Origin: Paucibacter sp. PLA-PC-4
GTDB lineage: Bacteria > Pseudomonadota > Gammaproteobacteria > Burkholderiales > Burkholderiaceae_C
Direction of reading: 5' to 3'
DNA: 60,721 nucleotides
Assembly (NCBI RefSeq): GCF_026241155.1
Contig: NZ_JAPFGP010000026.1
Coordinates: forward strand, 1 to 60,721
Shown: positions 33,774 through 41,317 of the stretch, in pieces
Layout: each line of letters opens with the position of its first letter
Numbering within the stretch: position 1 is the stretch's first letter
Program-made: the position numbers and the translations under genes
The notes under the pieces: generated by a model
Database searches by the model: none
What the model was told of the DNA's origin: nothing
The model's input: the letters and a program-made list of their open reading frames with translations, nothing else

Positions 33774-34159
33774 GCACGGAACGCCGAGAAGGCAGGGCGT
33801 GGGGCGGGGCTATCAGCCGCATCCGTGGCGGCCGGCTGACCAGCCACTTCGGTGCTGCGGTTGGTAGCTCGCATCCGCCGGAATGACGGTGGAGCAGCGG
33901 GACCTGTCAGTGACAGCCGCTGGACGGACTCACGCTACCCGACACCAAGCAGTCGTTGGGCCCGGCGACAGCCGCTGGCTCGAATGGCGGCTCTATAAAG
34001 TACTGCAGCCGTAGGACTTTCACTACGAGGCTCGCGCCGCCTCTATTTCGTAAATGTCGACCTGGTCGAAGCACACGCCACCGATGTGATGGACGTGGTA
34101 GCCCTTGCCGTCCTAGGCGTTGTGGAAAGAAGATCAGCAACGTGGTGTCGGAAAATTCA
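33774..34159. other. Gap between FecR copy 1 and the Mrr-like nuclease
   Basis: About 385 bp without a supported gene, where a receptor gene would normally begin. A strong imperfect hairpin lies at 33895-33922: CAGCGG and CCGCTG outer arms, CTGTCA and TGACAG inner arms. It is a possible bidirectional terminator for the converging genes. GACAGCCGCTGG occurs twice (about 33912 and 33969). Confidence 0.45.
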
Positions 34160-35122
34160 TCAGCCCAGGACTTCGACAAACGGCTTCTTGTCAAGGATCG
34201 CGGCACGCACCTTGTCTCTTAGTAGCTTGACTAGATCGCGCTCGTTGATAAGCAGCATCACGATCTCGCGCAATGTGCATAGCGCCATAGTCCTTGCCGT
34301 CGAATGGGTGACGCACTCTGCAATTGCAGATGCTGCGAAGTCGGAATTCGAGATGAAGATACCGCGCACGCCATCACGGGCAAACAGCCGCATCATGTGC
34401 GAGCCAAGCTCGGGCACACCGACCGGGTCCTTCAGCCACTTCATCTCGACAAGGTAGATGTGGCCCTCGAACTCAACAACACCATCGATCTGCTCGACCA
34501 CAACCGAACCAGTTGGGTCCTGCCGCTTGAAGTCTTCCCGCACCAGGATGCCGTGCGCGCGGAAGAGATCGTTTAGCACGCCTTCCAGCAGCTTGCCGCG
34601 CTTCTGTGGCTCGCTGTCCATGCCGAACAGTGCGTTTAGCCGGTCGCGCACATCCTCGATCTTGCGGCGTTTCTCGGCTGCAGCTTCACGTTCTGTGCGA
34701 GCCTTAGCTGCGACCTCGGCCTGCGCAGCTTCGCGCTGCTGGTTCATGCGGGTGAACGAATCTCGGTGATTCACTATGCGCGCGAGGTCCCCGACGTTGG
34801 CCTTCGCCTTGTGCACGTCGTTCTCCCAGCACATCGAGAAGTGCTCGAACTCCACCACACGCTTGATCACCTCGCGGCGCGGGCCAAGACCAGCGTCACC
34901 GCGTTTGTTCAACTTCTCCAGTACGTTGCGCACGATGGCGAACTTGCTCACGGAGTTGCGATCCGTCCGCACCTTGGCTGCCATTTCCGCAAGATCATCG
35001 GTAGGGACGCCGGCCCCGCGCAAGAACAGAATCACGTCGTCCTTGCCCTTGCAAAGCAGCGGGATCGTGTCAACCAGCAGGTTGAAAACGTCGGGCGGGT
35101 AGTGGAAGCGGTCGTCGTTCAT
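34160..35122 (-). CDS. Restriction endonuclease-like protein (Mrr/PD-(D/E)XK fold)
   Basis: Protein of 320 residues. The N-terminal half is helical; residues about 125-165 form a charged coiled coil (QQREAAQAEVAAKARTER). The C-terminal half fits a PD-(D/E)XK nuclease of Mrr type: helix Glu (KLLEGVLNDLF, E180), QIDGVVEFEG (D213) and YLVEMKWL (E226-x-K228). Mrr-like enzymes cut DNA, often methylated DNA. No methyltransferase is adjacent, so it may act alone against foreign DNA. It is divergent from the AbiH gene. Confidence 0.85.
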   Translation of the reverse strand: MNDDRFHYPPDVFNLLVDTIPLLCKGKDDVILFLRGAGVPTDDLAEMAAKVRTDRNSVSKFAIVRNVLEKLNKRGDAGLGPRREVIKRVVEFEHFSMCWENDVHKAKANVGDLARIVNHRDSFTRMNQQREAAQAEVAAKARTEREAAAEKRRKIEDVRDRLNALFGMDSEPQKRGKLLEGVLNDLFRAHGILVREDFKRQDPTGSVVVEQIDGVVEFEGHIYLVEMKWLKDPVGVPELGSHMMRLFARDGVRGIFISNSDFAASAIAECVTHSTARTMALCTLREIVMLLINERDLVKLLRDKVRAAILDKKPFVEVLG

Positions 35123-35424
35123 GCCGCAATTGTGCCAACAGTGGTCTGGACGCTAACGCGCTCCACAAGGCTATCGACCCCTGAATCGACACAGCCTGCC
35201 CATGGCCTGCTGCGTTGCTACTAGGGACCGCTTGATTGCTTCTGGCTGGCATTGAAAATACGGCGCATGTGATCTGAGCTGACCCTCGCCCTTGGCGGCA
35301 GCTTCCTGGCACAGCGGCAGACTGTGCCATCCCGGCCAGAACCAGCCGACTGCACTCGACTGCTTCGTGGCACGTCGATGTGATGGAGGGCAGCATGAAA
35401 TTTGAATACTACGGAGGAGATGAG
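35123..35424. other. Divergent promoter region between nuclease and AbiH genes
   Basis: About 300 bp that must contain promoters for both flanking genes. A GGAGGAG ribosome site at 35413-35419 precedes the AbiH start. I saw no clear operator or repeat. Confidence 0.4.
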
Positions 35425-36396
35425 ATGGCGCAACAGCGACTAGAACCGGGAGGGAGCGGCCATGCTTCACTGGCGACACTTGGCGAACAGATCCTTTACA
35501 TCGTCGGCAATGGATTCGACCTACACCATGGGGTCCAGTCCTCATACGCGGCGTTCGGCCGGTACCTGAAGGAAGTCGACCCCGACACCTACGATCAATT
35601 GGAGCGCTACTTTTCTGTCGACGACGACTTCTGGTGGCAGTTCGAGGCACAGCTTGCACACCTCGATACCGACTCGCTTCTCGACGAGGCCGCGGCGCAC
35701 CTGCCCTCCTATGGCGCCGACGATTGGAGCGACGCGGGACACCACGACTACGAGTACGAGTTGGACCGGGTGGTTGCCGCGATCTCGTCTACGCTGCGGC
35801 GTCGGTTCAGCGAATGGGTGCGTCAGCTCGTCATTCCCTCGCCAACGCTGCTGATCGGCAAGCTGCTCCAGCTGCGCCGGGATGCGCGCTACCTCACCTT
35901 CAACTACACCGAAACGCTGCAGCGTGTGTACGGCATTCCCGACGCAAGCGTGATTCACATCCATGGTGCGGCTGCGCACGCGAATGACCAACTGGTGCTT
36001 GGGCACGGCTGGGCGCGCACCGCGGCCGACTCGTTCAATTACGGCATCGATCCCGAGTCGGCCGATGTCCGTGTCATGGGCGGCAACGAAATCGTGGATC
36101 GCTACTTCACCGAGACGTTCAAGCCAACGGCGCGCGTTATCGAGTCGCATAAGGCTTTCTTCCAAAGCCTGTCGGGCATCAAGAAGGTCTTCATCATGGG
36201 GCACTCACTGTCGAGCGTCGATCTCCCTTATCTTCTGGAGCTGTGCCGGCATCTGGGCAATGTCGAAGTCCAATGGCAGGTGAGCTTCCATGAATCTCCG
36301 GAGGAAGTCGAAGCTGGCATGGACAGCATGGGCATCGACGTCAACGAGGTCCGCTTCGTGCCGCTGACCGAGCCGGCTCACTGGGCGTGCTATTGA
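35425..36396 (+). CDS. AbiH-family abortive infection protein
   Basis: Protein of 323 residues resembling the AbiH family, which gives phage resistance by an unknown mechanism. The N-terminal YIVGNGFDLHHG (25-36) is the family signature; YLTFNYTETLQRVYG, VIHIHGAA and VFIMGHSLSSVDLPY follow in the expected order. The chosen start ATG 35425 has GGAGGAG 5 bases upstream; earlier in-frame ATGs (35380, 35383, 35395) lack one. The stop overlaps the start of the next gene (TGATG), so the two are coupled and probably work together. Confidence 0.9.
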   Translation: MAQQRLEPGGSGHASLATLGEQILYIVGNGFDLHHGVQSSYAAFGRYLKEVDPDTYDQLERYFSVDDDFWWQFEAQLAHLDTDSLLDEAAAHLPSYGADDWSDAGHHDYEYELDRVVAAISSTLRRRFSEWVRQLVIPSPTLLIGKLLQLRRDARYLTFNYTETLQRVYGIPDASVIHIHGAAAHANDQLVLGHGWARTAADSFNYGIDPESADVRVMGGNEIVDRYFTETFKPTARVIESHKAFFQSLSGIKKVFIMGHSLSSVDLPYLLELCRHLGNVEVQWQVSFHESPEEVEAGMDSMGIDVNEVRFVPLTEPAHWACY

Positions 36397-37778
36397 TGGC
36401 ATCGCGTATCACGCCACCGACGCAACGTCCCTACGTCCCCATCGGTGGTGGGGTCGAGAAGGATTCCGACATCGCCGCCGCGCTCGTTTGGCTGGCCACC
36501 TCATATGGTGACGCTGCCGCCTTCTTTGCCCGGTTGAGTGTCGCGCAACAGCGCTACCGCGAAGTCACGGCCAATGACGCTACCCGCGGCAAGGATCCTT
36601 CGTGGTCCGATCTTGGTCCGGACATCGTGGCTGCGTACCTGGCGCAGGGAAAATCTCTGCTCGATGACCGCCGTTCGTATGACTTCGCGCTGGTGTCCCA
36701 CGTCGCTCCCTGGCTCAAGCAACTCGGTGTGAACCTGCCAGCCCTGACACGGGTTGTGGGTGCACCGGATCGGGCACTGCGCATGCTTCGTAACAGCCAA
36801 GTGCTTCCCGACACGGCGCTGTTTGAGCTTGTAATGGCCAGCAACTACGCTGCGGAAGGCTTTGACGTTGCATTCATCGCAGAAGGACCAGGAAAGACGC
36901 CTGACCTGCGGCTGTCCCGCGGTGAGTCGGGCAGCGAATTGTTCGTGGAACTGAAGCGCCTGCAACGGGGGGACTACGAGATCGAAGAGCGGCGCAGACA
37001 CGCGGAGATCTTCCACCAGCTCGAGCCGCTCCTGCACCAGCAAAGTCTGTCTGTCGATGTCGATGTGACCTACGAAAGGGAACTGGCCGACGTTCCCGTC
37101 GACTATCTCCTCCAGCGGGTGAAGCGCGCGCTGGCGAGCCCGTTCCTCCTCACTGGCGGCTATCCGTGGAAGGATGAGCTTGGAAGCGGCCTAATTCGCG
37201 ACGCCAACGTGGCGGCCGTACGTCGCGACACGCGCGAAAGCTATCTCTACTTTGGGACGAAGATGGCGCGGCTGCTCTCAGGACGCGTGGTGTCAGAGAA
37301 CAACTATCACCTCGCCGCACAGGCCACCGCCAATCCCGAAGATCCTCGATATGTCGATCAGATGAGGTTCGGATCTGTCGTGACCTGGCAGTGCATCGCG
37401 ACAAAGGCGATCGAGCGCAAGGCCAAGTATGTGCGCAGCAAGCTGGCGGAAGCAGACAAGCAGATTGCCGGCCATGGCCGAGGCATCGTCCACATCGCGA
37501 TGGATGCCGAGCTCCACAATGAGGCCTCCGATCTGCGGCGGCAACGCAACCAAGACACACTGCGCACGTTCCAGATGAACTCGAAGACCATCATCGTCTA
37601 TCTTCACTACTTGGTTCCCCGGGTGTCTGAGGATCATTCCTGGCTCACGGACGAAACAGTCGACGTATTCAGCCGGCTCGAGCACCCGCCTCCGCCGTTT
37701 CCCGCATTCCCCAGATCGACCACGCTGGACAACGATGAACCCGCATGGCGGCAGCGCTTCCGACCATCCAACGCATAG
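36396..37778 (+). CDS. PD-(D/E)XK nuclease-like protein paired with AbiH
   Basis: Protein of 460 residues, not assigned to a named family. ATG 36396 overlaps the AbiH stop by one base. Residues 140-190 fit a PD-(D/E)XK core: helix Glu (LFELVMASN, E144), then GKTPDLRLS (D170), then ELFVELKRLQ (E185-x-K187). The rest is alpha/beta with a basic C-terminal tail. If the core is active it would be a DNA or RNA nuclease, and could be the effector partner of AbiH. Also possible: a structural nuclease fold without activity. Confidence 0.8.
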   Translation: MASRITPPTQRPYVPIGGGVEKDSDIAAALVWLATSYGDAAAFFARLSVAQQRYREVTANDATRGKDPSWSDLGPDIVAAYLAQGKSLLDDRRSYDFALVSHVAPWLKQLGVNLPALTRVVGAPDRALRMLRNSQVLPDTALFELVMASNYAAEGFDVAFIAEGPGKTPDLRLSRGESGSELFVELKRLQRGDYEIEERRRHAEIFHQLEPLLHQQSLSVDVDVTYERELADVPVDYLLQRVKRALASPFLLTGGYPWKDELGSGLIRDANVAAVRRDTRESYLYFGTKMARLLSGRVVSENNYHLAAQATANPEDPRYVDQMRFGSVVTWQCIATKAIERKAKYVRSKLAEADKQIAGHGRGIVHIAMDAELHNEASDLRRQRNQDTLRTFQMNSKTIIVYLHYLVPRVSEDHSWLTDETVDVFSRLEHPPPPFPAFPRSTTLDNDEPAWRQRFRPSNA

Positions 37779-38033
37779 AGATTTGCGTCGACATCGACCG
37801 ACAATTTCCTGGCATCGAATCCGACGGCGGCGATGTCCGCTCAGGATCGGGTTCAGCCGATGACCTCGGGCGCAAGGAGTCGCTGGCAAGCCTCGAAACG
37901 GCGGCGGCCCACTGACCGGAGTTGGAGGTGCAGCGGTCGATCGAGTCTGCGACCCGGGATGATCGCTTTGGGCGGCCGCCGCCATTCACGGCAAGGGGCT
38001 CAATGTCTCTGATCAGCCTAAAGGCGACTCACA
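37779..38033. other. Gap between AbiH module and SRAP gene
   Basis: 255 bp between convergent genes. A short frame continues in another register past 37778 but has no support. Nothing recognised. Confidence 0.4.
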
Positions 38034-38972
38034 TCAAGCGGCCATCCGATGCTCATAGAACGGCCGCTCCCGATCATCCAGCACCGCCTGCAGCTCATCG
38101 AGCTTGCTCGGATCCGGATTGAGCCACAGGTCCAGATGCTCCGGCTTGATCGGAATGATGCAGCGATCATGCCCCGCCGCCGCCACCTCGGGCGGCGGTT
38201 CATCGGTCACCAGCGCAAAGCTGTCGAGCTCCTCCTTGCCATCGGTCCAGTGCGCCCACAACACCGCCGCCAGCATCTCCTGATGGGTGTCGGGCTCGAA
38301 TTTCAGGATCAGCTTCTCGATGCTGCCGTCCGGCTTCACCTGCTCGACATGCTCATAGAAGGCACTGACCACGATCACGCCGTGGCTGTAGCCAAAGGTC
38401 TTCTTCCAGTAGCCGCCCAGACTGTCTCGGCGCGCGTTGTAGGTGCCCGGGTACTTCTGATCGAAGAAGGCCGGGACGCCTGTCGGCCGACACTGGTAGC
38501 GCATCGGCTTGAGCACCCGTACGCCGTTCTCGACCACCATCACCGGCACATAGTCGCCCGGGAAGATCCGCCCGTCCCGCTCCTCTGAGTCGACCCGCCT
38601 GAGGTCACTGAGCTGGCCCAGCAGCCAGGGGATCTTGGTGCTCGCGATCCGCTGGTCCTCTTGCGCCCCCTTGGTCGCTTTGACGGCCAGCTTGCGCTCG
38701 GCATCGGCCAAGCGCTTCTTCTGCTTGAACAGCTCCTGCTCCAGGCGCGCCGCCTCGATCTCATGCCATTGCTCAATCAGCGCATGGATCTCGCTCTCCT
38801 CGGGCGTCTGCGGATCGGCGAACTGCGCCTCCATGGCCTTGGGAATCTTGATGTTGCGCGTGCCCTGATTGCGGTCCCAGAACAGCCGCACATAGTCCTT
38901 GAGGCTGATCTCCACACCGAACTGCCGGATGTAGCGCCGGTGTTCTTGTCTGACCTGAGCGGAATAGCACAT
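38034..38972 (-). CDS. SRAP-domain protein (YedK/HMCES family)
   Basis: Suicide enzyme that crosslinks to abasic sites in single-stranded DNA and shields them during replication. The protein of 312 residues starts at ATG 38970-38972, which places the catalytic Cys at position 2 (MCYSAQ). Active-site residues seen are N179 (YNARRDS), E207 (AFYEH) and H268 (GHDRC). Compared with YedK (about 220 residues) it has a helical insertion of roughly 80-100 residues (about 50-135, rich in Glu/Lys/Arg). It is divergent from imuA across a LexA box and is probably SOS-induced too. Confidence 0.92.
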   Translation of the reverse strand: MCYSAQVRQEHRRYIRQFGVEISLKDYVRLFWDRNQGTRNIKIPKAMEAQFADPQTPEESEIHALIEQWHEIEAARLEQELFKQKKRLADAERKLAVKATKGAQEDQRIASTKIPWLLGQLSDLRRVDSEERDGRIFPGDYVPVMVVENGVRVLKPMRYQCRPTGVPAFFDQKYPGTYNARRDSLGGYWKKTFGYSHGVIVVSAFYEHVEQVKPDGSIEKLILKFEPDTHQEMLAAVLWAHWTDGKEELDSFALVTDEPPPEVAAAGHDRCIIPIKPEHLDLWLNPDPSKLDELQAVLDDRERPFYEHRMAA

Positions 38973-39086
38973 GCAGGGTCCTTGGCAAACAGACGTCGAT
39001 CCTAGAGGTCGCCGTCGATTGGGCAAAGCATCACACCAGGCCGCTGGACTTTAGCGATCACGCTGGACTTCGCGGTCGGGCTCATA

Positions 39087-39106
39087 TACTGTATATCCAT
39101 ACAGTT
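39087..39106. promoter_or_regulatory. LexA (SOS) box
   Basis: TACTGTATATCCATACAGTT holds the LexA core CTGT-N8-ACAG and matches the classical 20-bp consensus almost throughout. It lies 18 bp before the imuA start and about 115 bp before the SRAP start, so it can repress both divergent promoters until DNA damage. Confidence 0.9.
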
Positions 39107-39123
39107 ACTTTCGGCCCAATTCC

Positions 39124-40017
39124 ATGTCATCCCATTCGCTCTGGGAGGACGCGCCGCCCCTGCCGTGCGCGCCGCTCAGTCTGCCACCGCCGATCCAGAA
39201 CACCGCGCCCTCGCTGGCGCGGGGCCTGCCTGCGGACGTTGCCGAGTCGGTATGGCGGGGCAATGAGCTGGGCCAGGGTGTCAACAAGGTGCTTAGCACC
39301 GGCTTTGCCGCGCTGGATGCCGAGCTGCCGGGCGGCGGCTGGCCATGTGGTGGCCTGACCGAGGTCCTGCAGGCCCAGCCCTCGCTGCTGGAGTGGAGGC
39401 TGATTGGCCCCTGTCTGCGATCCATAGTGGCCGGCGGTGCCGCCGTGGTCGTGATCGGCCCACCCAAGCGGCCGCACCTGCCAGGCTTGCGTCATCTGGG
39501 CATCGAGGAGTCCGATCTGGTCTGGATCCAGGCACAGGCGCCCTCGGAGCGCCTGTGGTGCACCGAGCAGCTGATCAAGGCCAATGCCGCGGGCGCCATC
39601 CTGACCTGGCTGCCCCAGGCCCGGCCGGAGCAGCTGCGGCGGCTTCAGGTCCTGGCCCAGTCCTGCGATGGCCCGGTCTTCGTGTGCCGGCCCATCGTGG
39701 CCCAGCATGACCCATCGCCGGCACCGCTACGCCTGCTGGCCTCCCCGGACCTCGACTGGCGCTTGAAGGTCCGCATCATCAAGCGCAAAGGCCCGGCCCA
39801 TGACGGCACCCTGATGCTCCCTTCCATCCCCGGTGGGCTGGTCCATGTCCTCACCCCCCGGGTGATGCAGCCCAGTCAACTCATCCCCTCCAAGGAAGCG
39901 CCTCAACATGCTGTGGGCAGCCCTGATCCTCGACTCCACCTCTCTGCCAGCCTCGCAGCCAGCCCCCTTGCCCACGGCGTCGCCAGCATCCCGGACCACG
40001 CCGAACGCGCCGTCTGA
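39124..40017 (+). CDS. imuA: Mutagenesis accessory protein ImuA
   Basis: RecA/SulA-like protein of 297 residues, first gene of the imuA-imuB-dnaE2 mutasome. STGFAALDAELPGGGWPCGG is the conserved N-terminal motif, and VVVIGPPKRPHLPGL with ILTWLPQARPEQLRRLQ follows. It contributes to damage-induced mutagenesis with ImuB and DnaE2. The last 37 codons overlap the start of imuB in another frame; this tail is low-complexity and may reflect loss of an earlier stop codon. It is controlled by the LexA box 18 bp upstream. Confidence 0.93.
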   Translation: MSSHSLWEDAPPLPCAPLSLPPPIQNTAPSLARGLPADVAESVWRGNELGQGVNKVLSTGFAALDAELPGGGWPCGGLTEVLQAQPSLLEWRLIGPCLRSIVAGGAAVVVIGPPKRPHLPGLRHLGIEESDLVWIQAQAPSERLWCTEQLIKANAAGAILTWLPQARPEQLRRLQVLAQSCDGPVFVCRPIVAQHDPSPAPLRLLASPDLDWRLKVRIIKRKGPAHDGTLMLPSIPGGLVHVLTPRVMQPSQLIPSKEAPQHAVGSPDPRLHLSASLAASPLAHGVASIPDHAERAV

Positions 40018-41305
40018 GGCGCTTGGCGGCGCTGCGGCGCCGGCTCGCAACGATGCGCTCGCGGGCCTGGCGGTCTGGTGCCTGCAGTTCACACCCCGCG
40101 TGGCGGTGATGGAGGACTGCGCCCTCGTGATGGAGGTCGAAGCCAGCCTGCGCCTGTTCAAAGGCATGAAGGCCCTGAAGGAGCGGATTGGTGACGAGGC
40201 CCCGGACCTTGGCGTGATCTCGATTGCCTGGGCGCCGACGGCCATGGCTGCACTGGCAATGGCACGCGCCAGGGTGCCCGATCTGGGGGAGCGACTGCTG
40301 CAGCCGGTGCTGGACAGCTTGCCCCTGGTCTGCCTGACAGCGGCAGCCGTGCATCAAGAGACCTTGAGCCGGGCCGGCATCAACACCTTGGGTCAGCTGC
40401 GCGCCTTGCCACGCGGCGGCATCAGCCGGCGCTTTGATGCGGCGCTGCTGGCCGCGCTGGACCAGGCCTATGGCCTGCGGCCCGACGCGCACCGCTGGTG
40501 CGTGCTGCCCGAGCAGTTCAGCGCGCGGATGGAGCTGGCCTGCCGCGAGGACCACGCGCCGGCCCTGCTGATGAGTGCTCGGCCCTTGCTGATGCAGATG
40601 TGCGGCTGGCTATCAGCCCGGCATGCGGGGGCGACCGGCTTCACGCTGCATTGGGTGCATGACTCGATGCGGGCCAAGGATGCCGGCGATGGCGGCGCGC
40701 TGACGATCCGCACGGCCGAGCCGATCCGCGAGCTGGAGCACTTCGTGCGCCTGCTGGCCGAGCACCTGGCCAAGACCCAGCTGCTGGCGCCGGTCGGCGA
40801 GCTACGCCTGGAGGTGCTGGATGTGCAGGCGCTCCAGGAGGAGACCGCATCACTCTTGCCCGAGACGGTGCGCGGCGGTGAGTCGCTGTATCTGGTGCTG
40901 GAACGCATTGCCGCGCGCATCGGTCCGGACAAGGTACTGCAACCCACGCTGGGCGACGACCACCGGCCCGAGTGGATGACGCGCTGGCAGGCGGCCAGCA
41001 AGCGGCGCCTGCGCAAGGCGCAGGCTCTGGCCGAGCTGCCCGAACCGACATTTCTTCTGGAGGAGCCGCTCAAGCTGGCCGTGCGCGACCACCGGCCGCA
41101 CTACCAGGGTCCGCTGATCATGCTGGTCGGCCCCGACAGCGTCGAAGGCGGCTGGTGGGACCGGGTGCCCGATCAGGCCGTCACCCGCAATGTGGTGCGC
41201 GACTACTGGGTCTGTGCCGATGAGACCGCCGGCGTGCTCAGCGTGTTTCAGCAGCGGCTCGATGACGGCGAGGTCGCCTGGTATCTGCACGGGGTGTTCG
41301 CGTGA
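39908..41305 (+). CDS. imuB: Y-family polymerase homologue ImuB
   Basis: Protein of 465 residues. ImuB is thought to be a catalytically dead Y-family homologue that links DnaE2 to the beta clamp. The N-terminus (MLWAALILDS) lacks the catalytic Asp-Met-Asp pattern of active enzymes, and the palm segment LVMEVEASLRLFKG also lacks the active pair. LSRAGINTLGQLRALP is the helix-hairpin-helix. ATG 39908 has GGAAG 7 bases upstream. It overlaps imuA by 110 bp. The little-finger/C-terminal part continues to PTFLLEEPLKL and VVRDYWVCADETAG. Confidence 0.92.
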   Translation: MLWAALILDSTSLPASQPAPLPTASPASRTTPNAPSEALGGAAAPARNDALAGLAVWCLQFTPRVAVMEDCALVMEVEASLRLFKGMKALKERIGDEAPDLGVISIAWAPTAMAALAMARARVPDLGERLLQPVLDSLPLVCLTAAAVHQETLSRAGINTLGQLRALPRGGISRRFDAALLAALDQAYGLRPDAHRWCVLPEQFSARMELACREDHAPALLMSARPLLMQMCGWLSARHAGATGFTLHWVHDSMRAKDAGDGGALTIRTAEPIRELEHFVRLLAEHLAKTQLLAPVGELRLEVLDVQALQEETASLLPETVRGGESLYLVLERIAARIGPDKVLQPTLGDDHRPEWMTRWQAASKRRLRKAQALAELPEPTFLLEEPLKLAVRDHRPHYQGPLIMLVGPDSVEGGWWDRVPDQAVTRNVVRDYWVCADETAGVLSVFQQRLDDGEVAWYLHGVFA

Positions 41306-41317
41306 TGCGAGTCCAGC

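Noticed and set aside
37779-38033. Possible small gene after the AbiH partner (frame from about 37744)
   Set aside because: No ribosome site and weak composition; the start lies inside the previous gene.
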